Shown: positions 44,820 through 56,900 of the stretch, piece after piece
Position numbering within the stretch: position 1 is the stretch's first letter
How the letters are laid out: every line of letters begins with the position of its first letter
Origin: Klebsormidium nitens
Taxonomy: Eukaryota; Streptophyta; Klebsormidiophyceae; Klebsormidiales; Klebsormidiaceae
Assembly (NCBI GenBank): GCA_000708835.1
Contig: DF236989.1
Span: 210,578-274,577, forward strand
Length of the DNA: 64,000 nucleotides
Direction of reading: 5' to 3'
Position numbers and translations under genes: made by a program
The notes under the pieces: generated by a model
Told to the model about the DNA's origin: nothing
The model's input: only the letters and a program-made list of their open reading frames with translations
The model's database searches: none

Positions 44820-45944
44820 CTAGCACCCGAGCATACCTCTGAGGGACCCCCTTCTAGTTCTCTTCCTGTGTGGCGCGGTAAAATCCTCACGCCTAATTTC
44901 TACCCCCTTCGCTCGAGCACTCCCGTCCTCAGGCCTCTCACTTGGTCCCTCGTCGTCTCCCATTTCTTCCTGCCGCCTCTTCACCGCCAAGAGCACATCT
45001 CTCGCGAGATCCAGCCCGTGCTTCTCGAGCTCTTTTTTGCCCAGCTGCACCGCTTGCTCTTCCACTTTCTTCTTCAATGCACTCACGTGTGGGAGCTCCA
45101 AGTCCAGCCCAGGCCACGTCATCACATCTTGAACATCTTCGAGCCCGGTCAGCTTGAAGTCTTTGCTCCAGTCTCGGAACAGGCTTTCCAGGCCGAGTTC
45201 ATCCGCCAGGGAAAGGAAAGCGATCTTGTGCGGAGAATCCTTGATGATGGGAACTTCCAGCGTGTAGCAGTACTTTACGACAGACCGGACCACCGTCTCT
45301 GAAAGGGTCTCCGAAACAGCCTTGCTCAAGTCGAAGACGAAGGGGCGCTCCCTTTCCCACCTCTTGGCAAAGAATGCGTGCAGGATTCCGGACTGCATAC
45401 CGAGGACGCAAGAATGAGCCTTCACGCTGAACCCCTGCGCCCGAAGCTCCACGTCCGCTGACTCTTCCACGTTTGCGAGCAGGCTCCCGGCCAGATCTCT
45501 CTTCGGTGCGAGCAGTCCCTCTGGCAGCATGTAGAGCAGCTTCACCTTAACAGTCACCGAGACTCGCTTGAAGTCTTTCTCCGCTAGCTCCCGCTCAACT
45601 TCGCTCTTGAAGATATTCTGGGTTGGCTTCCACTCAAGGCGTCGGTACTTCCTCGTCGGAGCCTTCGTCCAGAGCCTGGTTTCGAAGGAAAAAACGCTCG
45701 TGGACGACGATCCTGAGCCTACCAGACGGAGCTCATGCCGCCAACCGGTTCTGGGGTGGCACCAAACCGTATACTCCGTCTCTACCTTTCCATCCTTCAC
45801 ACCGCATGTCAGGCGCGATGTATGACACTTGTCTAAGCTCGCCATTGCGGTCTCGAGCATAGTCCCTGGCACAGAAAACTTCACATCATAGACGTGTGCT
45901 GACCCCTCAGGTTGAACCTTGCCCTCCACGGACCGTCCTGCCAT
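44820..45944 (-). CDS. BTB/POZ domain protein with a MATH-like N-terminus, intronless
   Basis: A single uninterrupted frame of 374 codons starts at the ATG ending at 45944. The BTB/POZ fold covers about residues 160-255: SADVELRAQGFSVKAHSCVL (first strands and helix), a hydrophobic AVSETLSETVVRSVVKYCYT, and the IAFLSLADELGLESLFRDW helices. Residues 15-140 are beta-rich with WCHPRTGWRHELRLVGSG and resemble, loosely, a MATH domain. The C-terminus is charged and ends in a basic HRKRTRRGSLRG patch that could be a nuclear signal. BTB proteins usually dimerise and often recruit CUL3 ubiquitin ligase; here that is inference. The lack of introns among intron-rich neighbours may point to a retrocopy origin or simply to this family's habit. 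Confidence 0.85.
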   Translation of the reverse strand: MAGRSVEGKVQPEGSAHVYDVKFSVPGTMLETAMASLDKCHTSRLTCGVKDGKVETEYTVWCHPRTGWRHELRLVGSGSSSTSVFSFETRLWTKAPTRKYRRLEWKPTQNIFKSEVERELAEKDFKRVSVTVKVKLLYMLPEGLLAPKRDLAGSLLANVEESADVELRAQGFSVKAHSCVLGMQSGILHAFFAKRWERERPFVFDLSKAVSETLSETVVRSVVKYCYTLEVPIIKDSPHKIAFLSLADELGLESLFRDWSKDFKLTGLEDVQDVMTWPGLDLELPHVSALKKKVEEQAVQLGKKELEKHGLDLARDVLLAVKRRQEEMGDDEGPSERPEDGSARAKGVEIRREDFTAPHRKRTRRGSLRGMLGC

Positions 45945-47946
45945 TTTGTCGAGCTTGGCGCAAAACTGGCTCCTTCGAAAATTCTCTGACCACGTCGAAG
46001 AGAGCTTTTGGACATCGAAGTCTTCCCTGCGCCGTCAGAGCCTCTTGCCTCCTGGTCGCAGAGTTCCTTCTTTTGCAAAAGCTTCTAGTCGTCCGTTGTT
46101 TTTCCATACCTTCTACTCGTGATTCAAGAGCAACTGTACTTTCCAGCAGCAGACTACACAGCAGTCTGCTTCAGATTCCTGACTTTGCAGGTGAATGTAC
46201 CCGCAGAAACACAGACCTGTAAGTGTAACGCTACAACTTCGTCGACTAATTACAATCGTCTCACGCTTCGATCGAATGGCATAGAGGCAAGTGGACGATA
46301 CTGCATGTAGCTCATCGCGAGGGAGTGCATCATGGCTGTTCGGCTTCGATTTCGAGTTCGGAGCGATTGTCGTTGAACGAAGTCGGATGGAGATACTGCA
46401 AGCTGCTGATGACTTGCTGAAGATATTGCCCGTCGTATGATTGAGCAGTACCTTCCGATGGATTCAGGGGGATCCTCTGGGAGCACGAGGGTCCGGCCTA
46501 AACGAGGTATTTCAGTGTATATATTGTGTGTATCCCGGGGAGTACGGGTAGGGTTGTTCTGAGGGTTACTAGGGTGGGTGGGGGTGCAGAGCACTTGTCT
46601 TTCTCCTGTTTCGGTTTCCTTGAGCTGGTATGCCCAGGGCTCCTGAAATATGTCTGAATCAAGATCACAAAAGGAGTAACCCCTCAGTGAATTGCTTGAA
46701 AGTTGTGGGTCCCGGATTCTCTTCGCAATGCCCCCGCAATGCATCTTTATGCAGCTTCATGGGCACGCAACGCGCACGTACGAAGGGCGATTCATCCTGT
46801 TTTTTCAAAAGCCAAATACCTGCATCCAAATGCTGGGTCCGTCCTTACGAGCTGCTACTACGTGGCAACATTGTCATGGTCCGTAACTTCCATTGGAACT
46901 GATATTTCCAAGAGACTCTCTTCATACCATCAGAGATGTATGATAGACTTATTATCTTGAATCTAATGAGGGTTGCAGACTCGATGTTTGATTTGGAGAT
47001 GGGCCAAAAGTTGCTATACGTCATTTGAAAACCGGCCAGCTGCCACTCCTGCAGGCAGCTCATGAGGCTCATTTATTGGCAGCTCAATATTGGCCCAGTA
47101 TGTGCACTGGCGCATCCAAGCATTCGCGCAAGCGTGCTCGACAGATGATTCACTTGCTACGATGAGCATGGTATCATCCACAATTAGAATTCCAACACCT
47201 ACGTGCAGGCCTACAGGCTGCACAAGTCATGTATGCCTTGATTAATGCAAACTGTGCGCAAATCGACGGTCGATAAATGCACGCGGACCGCTATCGACGG
47301 CTCTCGGTTTTTCAATATGCTGAACCCATATAAGAAGCGGTTCAAAATATTGGTCGGCCCCGGGCCAAGCTGACTAAAAACTTCAGCCTCGCGCGTCGCT
47401 TTCTCCCCGGGCCTCCTCTGGCAAAAAGGCCGCCGGAGACAGAATACTCTGATCATGTTTGACTTGTGGTGCTCCATAATCACGATCCAAGTGACACGGT
47501 TTGCAACACATCCAGATTCTGGGTGAACTTTCGCAATTTCGGTCGAAGTCAAAGGCCAAAAGCTGAGGTAGATCCATGCAACTTATAGCCAGAGGCTGAG
47601 GGCAATAGCAGGGAAAAGGGCCAGCTTAGTCAGGGCTCTGATCAAGATTTTAGGGCATCCTTGCAGAGCCTAAGGCCCGTGGCTGCATGCTAACTTGCAT
47701 CCTGTTCACCTGCCGGTAGAGATGATGAGGAAGCTCAATTCTTAGCCGCGAGCTCTCGAGCTCATATATCTGATCTCTACCAATTGACTTCGTTGCCTCA
47801 AGAGAATTAGCCATTCAACGGGCATTCAACATCCAACACCTGCGGTGATAAAGAACAAAGCAGGGAGCTAAGTGGCCACATAGCCGAGTGGATCTACTAG
47901 ATACCAATGCACTTTCAGCCCCTGCCAAAGTCATAAAAAGCACAAA
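45945..47946. promoter_or_regulatory. Upstream region of the divergent BTB and ARM-MYND genes
   Basis: About 2 kb separate the two start codons. No frame shows exon-like composition or motifs. Both promoters and 5' UTRs, and perhaps untranslated first exons, must lie here. No specific element is recognised. Confidence 0.4.
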
Positions 47947-50900
47947 ATGCCGCTTCTTTTTCCAGCCAGCCCCAGCAGCCGGTCGGCAGCTGCAAGCAAC
48001 ACTGCCTTCTCCCCTGCATGGAAAGAGAATGGAAAACGCAGCGCAGAAGAAGTGGAAGCTTTCAAAGTCAAGCTCAATTCCGCCCTGCATGATCACCGGG
48101 AGTACACAGACTTACCGGTGGGCGAGTCGTCGCCGGGGCTGGAAGCTGCTTTGAATGTTCTGTTGGTAAGGACCTCATGCTGCCTGGTAATAGCTGAAGT
48201 GTAGGATAAGGTGGCCTGTTGGGAGACCGGATCTAATTTTCAAGCGTGAGCGTTGATTATAGCAGCATTGCATATAGAAGCTTTGTCTTGGGCCACTGGT
48301 TGCTAATGTGGAAGACTGATCATGCAATGAGTCAGTGAAAAGGTGGCAGGGGAGGTTTGCGCACCTAGAGAAAATGCCTGATGTGAGTATAGCAACCGTT
48401 TTGACTAGGCAGCGGTGCAGATGAAAGCATCACCAGTCTTTTATTTGAGGTTTTCTTCAAGCGCAAAGAAGCTCAAAGGTCGGTGCCTCTTCTCAGACAC
48501 TTGACATGATGTTGCTCAGGTTGCAATGAGAGATGATGTTAAACCAAATGAAAATCTCAATCCTTGGGTTGCTTTTGCAGGGCTTGGCAACTGAAGGCCC
48601 ATCCAGGACAATGGCGGCCAGTGTCGCTGCAAGGGAGGTCTTAGCGGCCGCACTCTATGCGCGCGACTCCACCATCGCAAGTAAGAAGCTCAGCATGATC
48701 GAAGAAAATGCAACCTCCAGATAATCATGCATCTGTTATCACACCTTTTCTATGTCAAGTGCCTTCACTAAAGCTTTCTGTAGGCAATCTTTGGAGAAAG
48801 AAAAGCGAGTGGCAAGCTAAATTTCCTTTACAAGTCATCAGATCCAATCTGCTCTCTACGAATCCTATGTTTGAGGCCTAAAGTGAAGTTTTGATTCTTC
48901 CACTTCGCTACTGTCGAAAGTATCCAGACAATCAGGCCTTTCAAAAGCTCTAGGCAAGAGCAGCAATATTGGCCCAAATTGTTCTCAATCTAGAACATGC
49001 AAACACTCCCCATTCAGGATTGGCGATCTCGCTTGTACCGTCGATCTTGGGGAACGGAGACCTTAAGACCGGCGTACCAGCAGAGCTAGACGTTGTTGGC
49101 AGGCTGATCGAGCTCCTCAAAACAGCGCCAGACCTCAAGGTGAGTGGCTCCATCTGGTCTTCATCCACTACCCATTCATCCGACCTTTTACCATCTGACC
49201 GCATATGGGGAAAAGACATTGTCCCGTAGAGTAGACTCCGCTCACAGTCCGGAGCAGCAAGCGCTTGCCACGAGCGTGACGAGACCTATAACAAGAGTTC
49301 TTTATCGTCCTAATCTGGCAACCCAACCTGGCAACCCGAAGTGTTTCCCCAAATGTGAAGTTCTTTGGTCTCTTTAATACAGGCTCAGGACACGTGCTGC
49401 GCGGCGCTAGCGAGCATCGCAAATGCTGTTGCCTTTGAGGATACCACGGAAGCAGAACGTGTTGCGGAGGAAGCTCGGTTCTCAATCCGACAGCGCATCC
49501 TTCAGGTAAGAGGTCACGCAACCCTCGAGCTTCATAGGCAAAGGAGAGACGGTCGAGTAGAAATCTGCTGTATTTCTAAGTTACAATTTCGGTAAAAGGA
49601 GTAAGCGCAACGATTGTCTTGGAGTCGTGTTCCACATGTTTAATGGTCATGATGACCGCGTTTGCCCATTTCGGTATTGTCAGCAGTACTTCTACGTAGA
49701 ACAGTAGCCGTGCGACACTTGGAAATATTTGGAGGGGCCTAAAAGCAGTGGCTGCAGCCTAGTAGACAGCGCAGAAGAAGAGGAGCTCACAACTGAGACG
49801 AATGAGGGCCAGCTTCAATTGAAAAACGGGCAGCGAATCATGCGTCTTTTATAGGCTTTACAAGCTGAGCGGCACTTCTATGAGCCGAGATTGATGTCGG
49901 AATCGTTTGGACTAATCGCCTTAGCCACGTTATAGGCGGGCAGAGTCATGCGCAGCGGTTAGGCTCCGCGTCTACCAAAACCTTGGTCGACTTCTTGGCA
50001 GCCAATCATGTTTGCCTGCCACTACTTCACTCGCTCAACTCCGTTTCAAAGTCCCAAGACACTGCCAGCGCGATGGACTCCTAGCTTTTTCCGCTCAACG
50101 CGGAACCTCATTGGAAACCTTACAAGCGCTGGCTCCGCAGTCAAACGGCCTGGCGGTCCTCCTTCCGATTCTCGCGCGAAAGAAGCAGAGCGAGAAGCAA
50201 CGGTACCTGAATGCGTGGGACCTGGAGAGCTGCCAGGTGCGCCGCTGTCTTCGCGCCTCGTTCTTTCTTCTTGTGGCTGCATTTCGGCTTCGACTTCAAT
50301 GTAACAAATGGTGGACATACGAATTTTGCCGATGGTTTGGAAGGAACCAGCAAACATCAACGACTTCTTTCTATCCGCTCCGTGAGCGTTATCTTTCCCG
50401 AACCGCCAAAATGTATGGGCTGTGGTGATCTAGTAGACGAGGGGATTATAACCTATTCAGGTGTGGACTCAGAAGTGGACCAAGCTTGTGCATATTCGTC
50501 CTTCCGCTAAGTGCAACTGCAGGGCATAAGCTTTGGAGCAAAGTAGATATTAAAAATCGATACGCAGAGTCGGCCGTCAAGTTTACAACGAGATCAAGAG
50601 GCTGCTGGTCAAACGTGCTTCAAACGAACAAGCAGGAAACTGCTGTGTCCTGTTACATGTAATAGGTTTTAATTTCTTTCCATGCCCAACTCCCACACGC
50701 TACAGGCACAAGCGGCCAATGTCCTGACCGCCCTCTTTGAAGCCTGGGATGACGTCGGCTCGCCCGAGGCCGCTGACGTCATCCTGAAAAGCCACGTCAT
50801 CCCCCGCCTCGTCGAGCTCACCCGCAGCTACCACGTCGAGGGCGACGCGCAGCGCGCTTCGCTCCGCTGCCTGGTCGCCCTCTGCGCGGCGGATCCGCGC

Positions 50901-53900
50901 GCGCGCGCGCTCTCACGCCAGCACGGCGCCGAGAGCGACGCGAAGTGGGTGCTGACGCACCCCGCCGGGAGCGGGCCGGCCGCCCGGGAGAGTCAGCGTC
51001 TGGCCGGGGCGTTGATCGCCTTACTAAAAGACGGCAGGGCCGGTAACGCTCCCAGCCAAATGAGCCCGCCGCGTGTCGTTGACAACCCCAAGCGATCCTT
51101 CGGCAGCGCCTCCAGTCTTGAGTCGCTGGACCTTGAGAGCGAAACGGTTGACAATGACGAAGCAGCCAGTCCTTCGTCCCGGCCGCTGACCGAGCTGAGT
51201 GTCAAAGAACTGAAGGACCTGCTAAGCGGAGCGGGGATCAGCTGCAAGGGATGCGTAGAGAGGGCCGATCTAATTGCCTTGGCGAGCAAGTACGGTCTTG
51301 TCAGCGCTCCCTCTAGTCCTTCGGCCTCGGTTAGAGAGACCGGGGCGAAGAACCCGGGCCGTTCTAAGAGTCCTGCCGGCTCGGTGAAAGAGGCCGGCGC
51401 GAAGAGATCGGGCGGGCGGTCAGTCGCTGGGGCGCAGCCGGAGGTGAGAGTCTGCCTCAGATATGTGGTCTATTGTACTCTTATGTCGATATGAGGCTCT
51501 CTTACGCCAGCAAAAGTGGTGATGTCAAGGAATATCGGTTGTCGCAGATTGAGAACATATTGTTAATCCCAATCTGGATGAATAGTGTTGTGGGATATAA
51601 AAGAACGGCATAATTGACCCAACTTTGCAGTGGCTTTATTTCCAGCGCCCGCTGCTCATCTTTCGGCCACCGAAGTGCCGCAACGTTGAGAAGTACCAAG
51701 CTGAATAACGTTCTGCTTCAAAGCCAAGCCAGCTAAGTTCCCCACTTATGCCTTACCCAAAGAACAGCACTACGCACAAACGAGTCTCGGTAAAATACGT
51801 TTTCCATCTTCGTCAGGGATTGAGTGAAGACATTGCGGGGAATGTGGGGGACTGCTTGGCCGCGCTCATTCAGTCGCTACTCCGAGACGGTGACGCGCAA
51901 GCTGACGCCGTGGCGATGGGCGCGCTTGGACGGCTCTCGAAACTGGGCATGATGCTCAGAGACGGCAGCGCGGTAAACACATTTCTTCTTTGCTTCCCTG
52001 TCGACACGAGCAATTCACTTCAAAAGTTACCTTTGAGTGAGCAGGTTTCCAACCATCTTTCGGCTAAAAATTTGAAGTGTTGGATCGAGTCAGGTTTTCC
52101 ATTACAGCCTAGTATGTTTCCTCCAAGTAACCCGACTGTATCATTGGTCGCCGGCGGGTACGAGTGACCTTGAACAAGAAGTTGAGTGTTCCTAATGTTA
52201 TGAATCTCAATGAAGGCTTATGGAAGCAGTTACAAGACGGTTGAGTAGCTGAACGTACGTCTAATCACACAAATGCATCCGGTGCAGTGCAGTTTCGATT
52301 ACGGATGCGTCCAGCTAAAGCTTTACTTGACGCCTCATGCCCCAGAACGTCCTTCTTCATCCTTCCCCGCTTCATAAGCTCAAATATCAAGTTTATGAAC
52401 CAAGTTTATATCTAAATATATGAACCAAGTTTTGGCGCGAACCTTAAGCCCTTCTCCGTAACCCCTCTGCAGACGCCGATGGCGGCCGCCTTCGCGGTGC
52501 CCATGACGACATCGTCCCTGTCCTCAGCCATTCGCGATTGCGCGCTCGCGCAGCTCCTCCGCCACGCGGCGCCCGAGGCGCGCGAGGCCGCCGCGCACTC
52601 CGGGCTGCTGCAAGCCGCGTGCCTCGCGCTGCGGTCAGAGGACGAGTGCGCGTGGGCGCCCGCGACGGAGATGCTGGCCGTCTTTACGGAGGATCCTTCG
52701 CTAGGTGAGCGGCTTACGAGTGGGTAACTTATTCTATTCGCGAGAAAGGGAGTAGGAAGCCGATCAATCCAACTGAGGTGTGCAGCGAACGGGATCTCAA
52801 CTTCGTTGAGATCTTGCAGAGGTTGCTTACAAAAAGAGCAGTTCCACAGTGAAGCGGGTTGAGAGTATTTCAAAGATTTAGGCAACAAATTGGGGACGTC
52901 GCCAAATAAATAACGATCGACTTGGAAACGACCCTAGCCTTGCCCTCGGGACAATAGTTCTGGCCGTCTTCACGTGAAAATCCAGATTCTTCTAGCTTTC
53001 TTCAAAGTGATACATGGGAGAGGTCTCTATCTTTCGTGTCGAACTTTGGCCTGCATGCTTATCTAACCGGGACCCTCCCCGACGCCAGGTTACCTGGTAA
53101 ATGAGCACGGAGCCGTTCCTCCGGCCATCCGAAGCCTGCTTACTTTTGACCGGGACGCCGCCCGATCAGGAAGCATCAGTCCTTTGGTGGCTTCCAGCGT
53201 GAAGTTACTAGCAAACCTTCTAGAAGAGAACCGGGATGAGTTCTCGGGTGAGGATGCAGGGGCGGAGCGCGTGAAGCGGCAGCGCATAGCGGCGCTGATC
53301 GTGAAACAGGTCAGTCTTTCTCAACTAGACTTTCGGATGCAAGTGTGAAAGCGTTGGCGATATGAGTTTTGTAGTCCTGCCTCCAGGATGTTGTATCGTT
53401 GAAATCAGGAAATACATGTCGAGCTTGTTTCTTGGTGACGCCCATCTGCGGATAGACCGCAGAAAACTAAAGCAATTGAAGGACGAACACTAATGGCAGC
53501 GCCGCCGTCCACTGATTGACGTCCAAGGGTTGACGGTTGAAATGCTGGGTTCCTGCTAGACTTACTCAAGTTTGCCGAAATTCCCGTCCCAGAACCTTTG
53601 CCGAATTTCGTGACTCTCGGGCGAGAAATTGCCAACTGGATTTACTTGAAGATCTGGGAAGGCTGCGCTGAGATAGCGCACTTGAGCTGACCGTTCCGCG
53701 CCCGACTGTCCCTACAAGGTTTGTTTCTGACCAGCTTACAATTTTTTACTTTCAGGACTGTCTCCCGATTGTTTTGGAAGTCTTGGCGACCGCAGCCGGA
53801 GACAAGGTGCCCAAAGGGTCGCCCCAAAGGAGCGTCGCCGCCGACGCGATGCGCCTGCTGCATAGTCTGCAGAAACAGGAGGCTTTGCGGACAAAGGTGA

Positions 53901-56900
53901 CTAGTTTGCTGGAGACTGGTAGGGACTCTCAGCTAGTTGAGGATTTCCGGAAAGTATACTAAAGGTACCGATAGAACCAAGCGTGTACTGAAATGGCGGA
54001 ATTTGGGAATATGTTCCTTGTTCCAAATCGGAAATGAGAGTGCGCGTCTGCAGGAGCTTTACAAAGGACAGGCCTTTCGACCAGATTCGATGGTTAAAGC
54101 AGGAGTGACTGCTCTCATTGCCTGATGGTGGTACCCGGAATCAATCCGACCGATTTCACAAAAAAAACCGTTGCAAATAGAAAAGGCGCCAAAAATATCG
54201 TCTGGTATGCACTTAGCTGCTCCTTGCTCCCTGTTCTATTGCAAATCTTTCGAATATTCACCGCTCTCATCGGCCGATTCATCACTCCGGCATTGACAGT
54301 TCCACTCTTTCCTTTTTTCCAAGGTTGCTCAACTCCCAGGCCTCGGGCAGATCCTCGCGGGTTTCGTCGAGAGCCGCGCGCCGGCGACCGCGGAGGCGGC
54401 CGCGGCGTGCCGCCTGCTCGCGGACCTGGCGCCGGTGCCAGGGTTCTGCGAGGGTTTCGGGGACGAATTGCCAGAATTGGTCGGAAGAATAGCGTCGCGG
54501 ATAGAAAAAGATGGCACGAAGGAAGAAAAGGGCGGAAGTGATTCGACGCTTGTGAGCGTGAGTTTCTGCGCTCTCTCCTCGTCTGCGGTCTGAGCGTGAT
54601 CCAAAACAGCCGCACATTCGCACATGTGGCCTCGGGATTTGTCTCAAGGGGCCTACTACAGAGTACTGTAATTCGTAGAACATGCAAGACTCCATAAAAC
54701 GGAGAAGCTCTGGGCATGCTACCAAAACTTCGTTACTCCGACGATGCTCCGCAGGAGACCGCCCAAAACTGAGACTCTGGTGCTTTGTGGTAAGATAGAT
54801 TTGCGGGGCCTCGTGGGCACGAGATGTCAAACCGCTTCAAATCCTTTAGCTAAAAGATGCAGTTGTTACTTGTTTTGCGTCATATTCGGAGCAAAACTGT
54901 GACTATGGAAGAGCGAATTATGAATTCAGAGATTCAAAGGCGCAAAATTGTACAGATTCTCGTGCAATTGTTCTGTCTTAGAGAGATGATTGTAGAATTT
55001 CAAGCTCATATACTATCAACTGCAAGCGTCTAAATTTCCGCACCTCAATGTGACAAGCCCAATCAAGGCCCAATATCACCCCTCCTCGCCAATCAAAGAT
55101 CTAAAATTCTTGTTCCGAATCTGCAGCCGGCGCGCCGCGCGCTGGTCCGCCTGGTTCGCCACCTTAAACCCTTAAAGCTCGACTTCTGGGCGTCGGAGTT
55201 CACGTGGCGCGCGGTGTGCGCAACCGTCGCCGAATCGCCGAGCGACACGTGTCAGGAGGCGGTTGCAGCGGCCGAGCACTTGATCGCCCACAAAATGGTG
55301 ACGATAGACCAGGTCAGGGCCCACGCTTGGAAACAACGCAGTGAGTTTGTTAGTTTGACAATTGCTAAAGGGGGACTGTGGGTCTTCCTTGTCTTTTGCT
55401 GCTCGCCAGTTGCTTTCGGCTTCCTTCCTTCTTCTTCACTCTTTACATCGCTTCGTGTTACGAAGGTGCATCAAGGTTCACAATCTGAGTTGCGGGGTGA
55501 AGTAAAATTGTTGAATTACATAGCCGCAGTGTCAGTACGTGAAATTCAAGGTGCCACATCCGCGAAATTATCCAGTATCACCAAGGGCGGGTGAGAGCTT
55601 GAGCGATTGAAAGGTCCCGGACAATCTTTTGCGCTTCGCCGCTTCCAACACTTAAATCCTTGATGCGGCATCACCGAGAATGGCTGGAATTCGATGTTAT
55701 ACCCCAGAACCGCTGCAATTCAAAACCAATTCAATACTTGTAGTTTCCATTAACGTTTAGTCTCATGAATCGGTTTCAGAACCACAAAAGAATGCTTCTC
55801 CCAGCTTTCGACTTACCCCCGTTTCCGTCTCTGACTTTATTCCTCCGACCCCGGAGCTTGCGCCTCATGCTTGCGAATCAAATTGAAATTGTCCCTTGAA
55901 GAAGAGTATCGTCCGCTTCGAATGTCCCACCTTCTCGTTGCTGACTTGCCAAATCTATCCCTTACCCGCAGCTTTCAAAGACCTTTTGGCCCGCGCTGAT
56001 TCAGCGGATCAGCGCGGCCGCGGCGCGCCCCGACGAGGCCGCACTTCTGAACAAGCTCCTGCTCTTCGTCGCAAAGTCCCTGAGCCCGGGTCACGCCGGA
56101 CCGGAACCAAGAGCAGAACCGGAAACAAAAGGAACGAAGGCGAACGGAACGATCGCGGAAACAGGCCACAAGCTCCGCCTGACGTCAGGGTCAGTAGGCG
56201 GAGGAGGAAGTGAGAAGAGTTTGGTACTGGGCACACCGGTTGAGAGGAAGAATGGGCGGAACGACGGCGGGCGGATTCCGCTGGAAGGAAACGGATCACA
56301 TTTGCTGCTAGAAGGTGGGGCTTATGACGGGAGCGACGAAGAGGACGAAGCGTCGTCTACAAGCGAAATAGCGGTGTACTTTGGCGGCGACCTTTCACCG
56401 TACTCGGCCAGCGAGCGGTCGCCCACTTCCGGTGGGGAGTTGTCGCCTTACTCTTATCAAGACGGACGTACGGCTTCGTCGAGCAGCGACAGAGCGTTGT
56501 TCGCACCGCAGAAGATGGCACGCGTTGTGAATTCGAAGGCGTTGGCAGAACCGGAACCGAAAGAATCGATCCCTACCAAGAAAGCGGAAAGTGAACGGAG
56601 CGCAGCGGAATCAGCGAAAGGAAACGGAATTCCGGCTGTTTTGGGGACGACTGAACGGGACGGAATGGCGGGAGATGGGGAGAGTGTTTTGGGAGGGTTT
56701 GTGCGCGCGCGCGCCAGCTGGAAGCTGAGCAAAGATGAGCGCGAGCGGCTGATGATTGGGCTGCTGAGCGCGGGCCTTTCCGCTGCGGTCGTTCCGCTCT
56801 TCGCGACTCCAGCGGCGCTTCCGGCGCTCAGTGTTGTGGGGTCGCTTGGAGCGGACCTCAAGGGAATGGACAAGGTGAGAGTGTCGAATCATATCGATTG

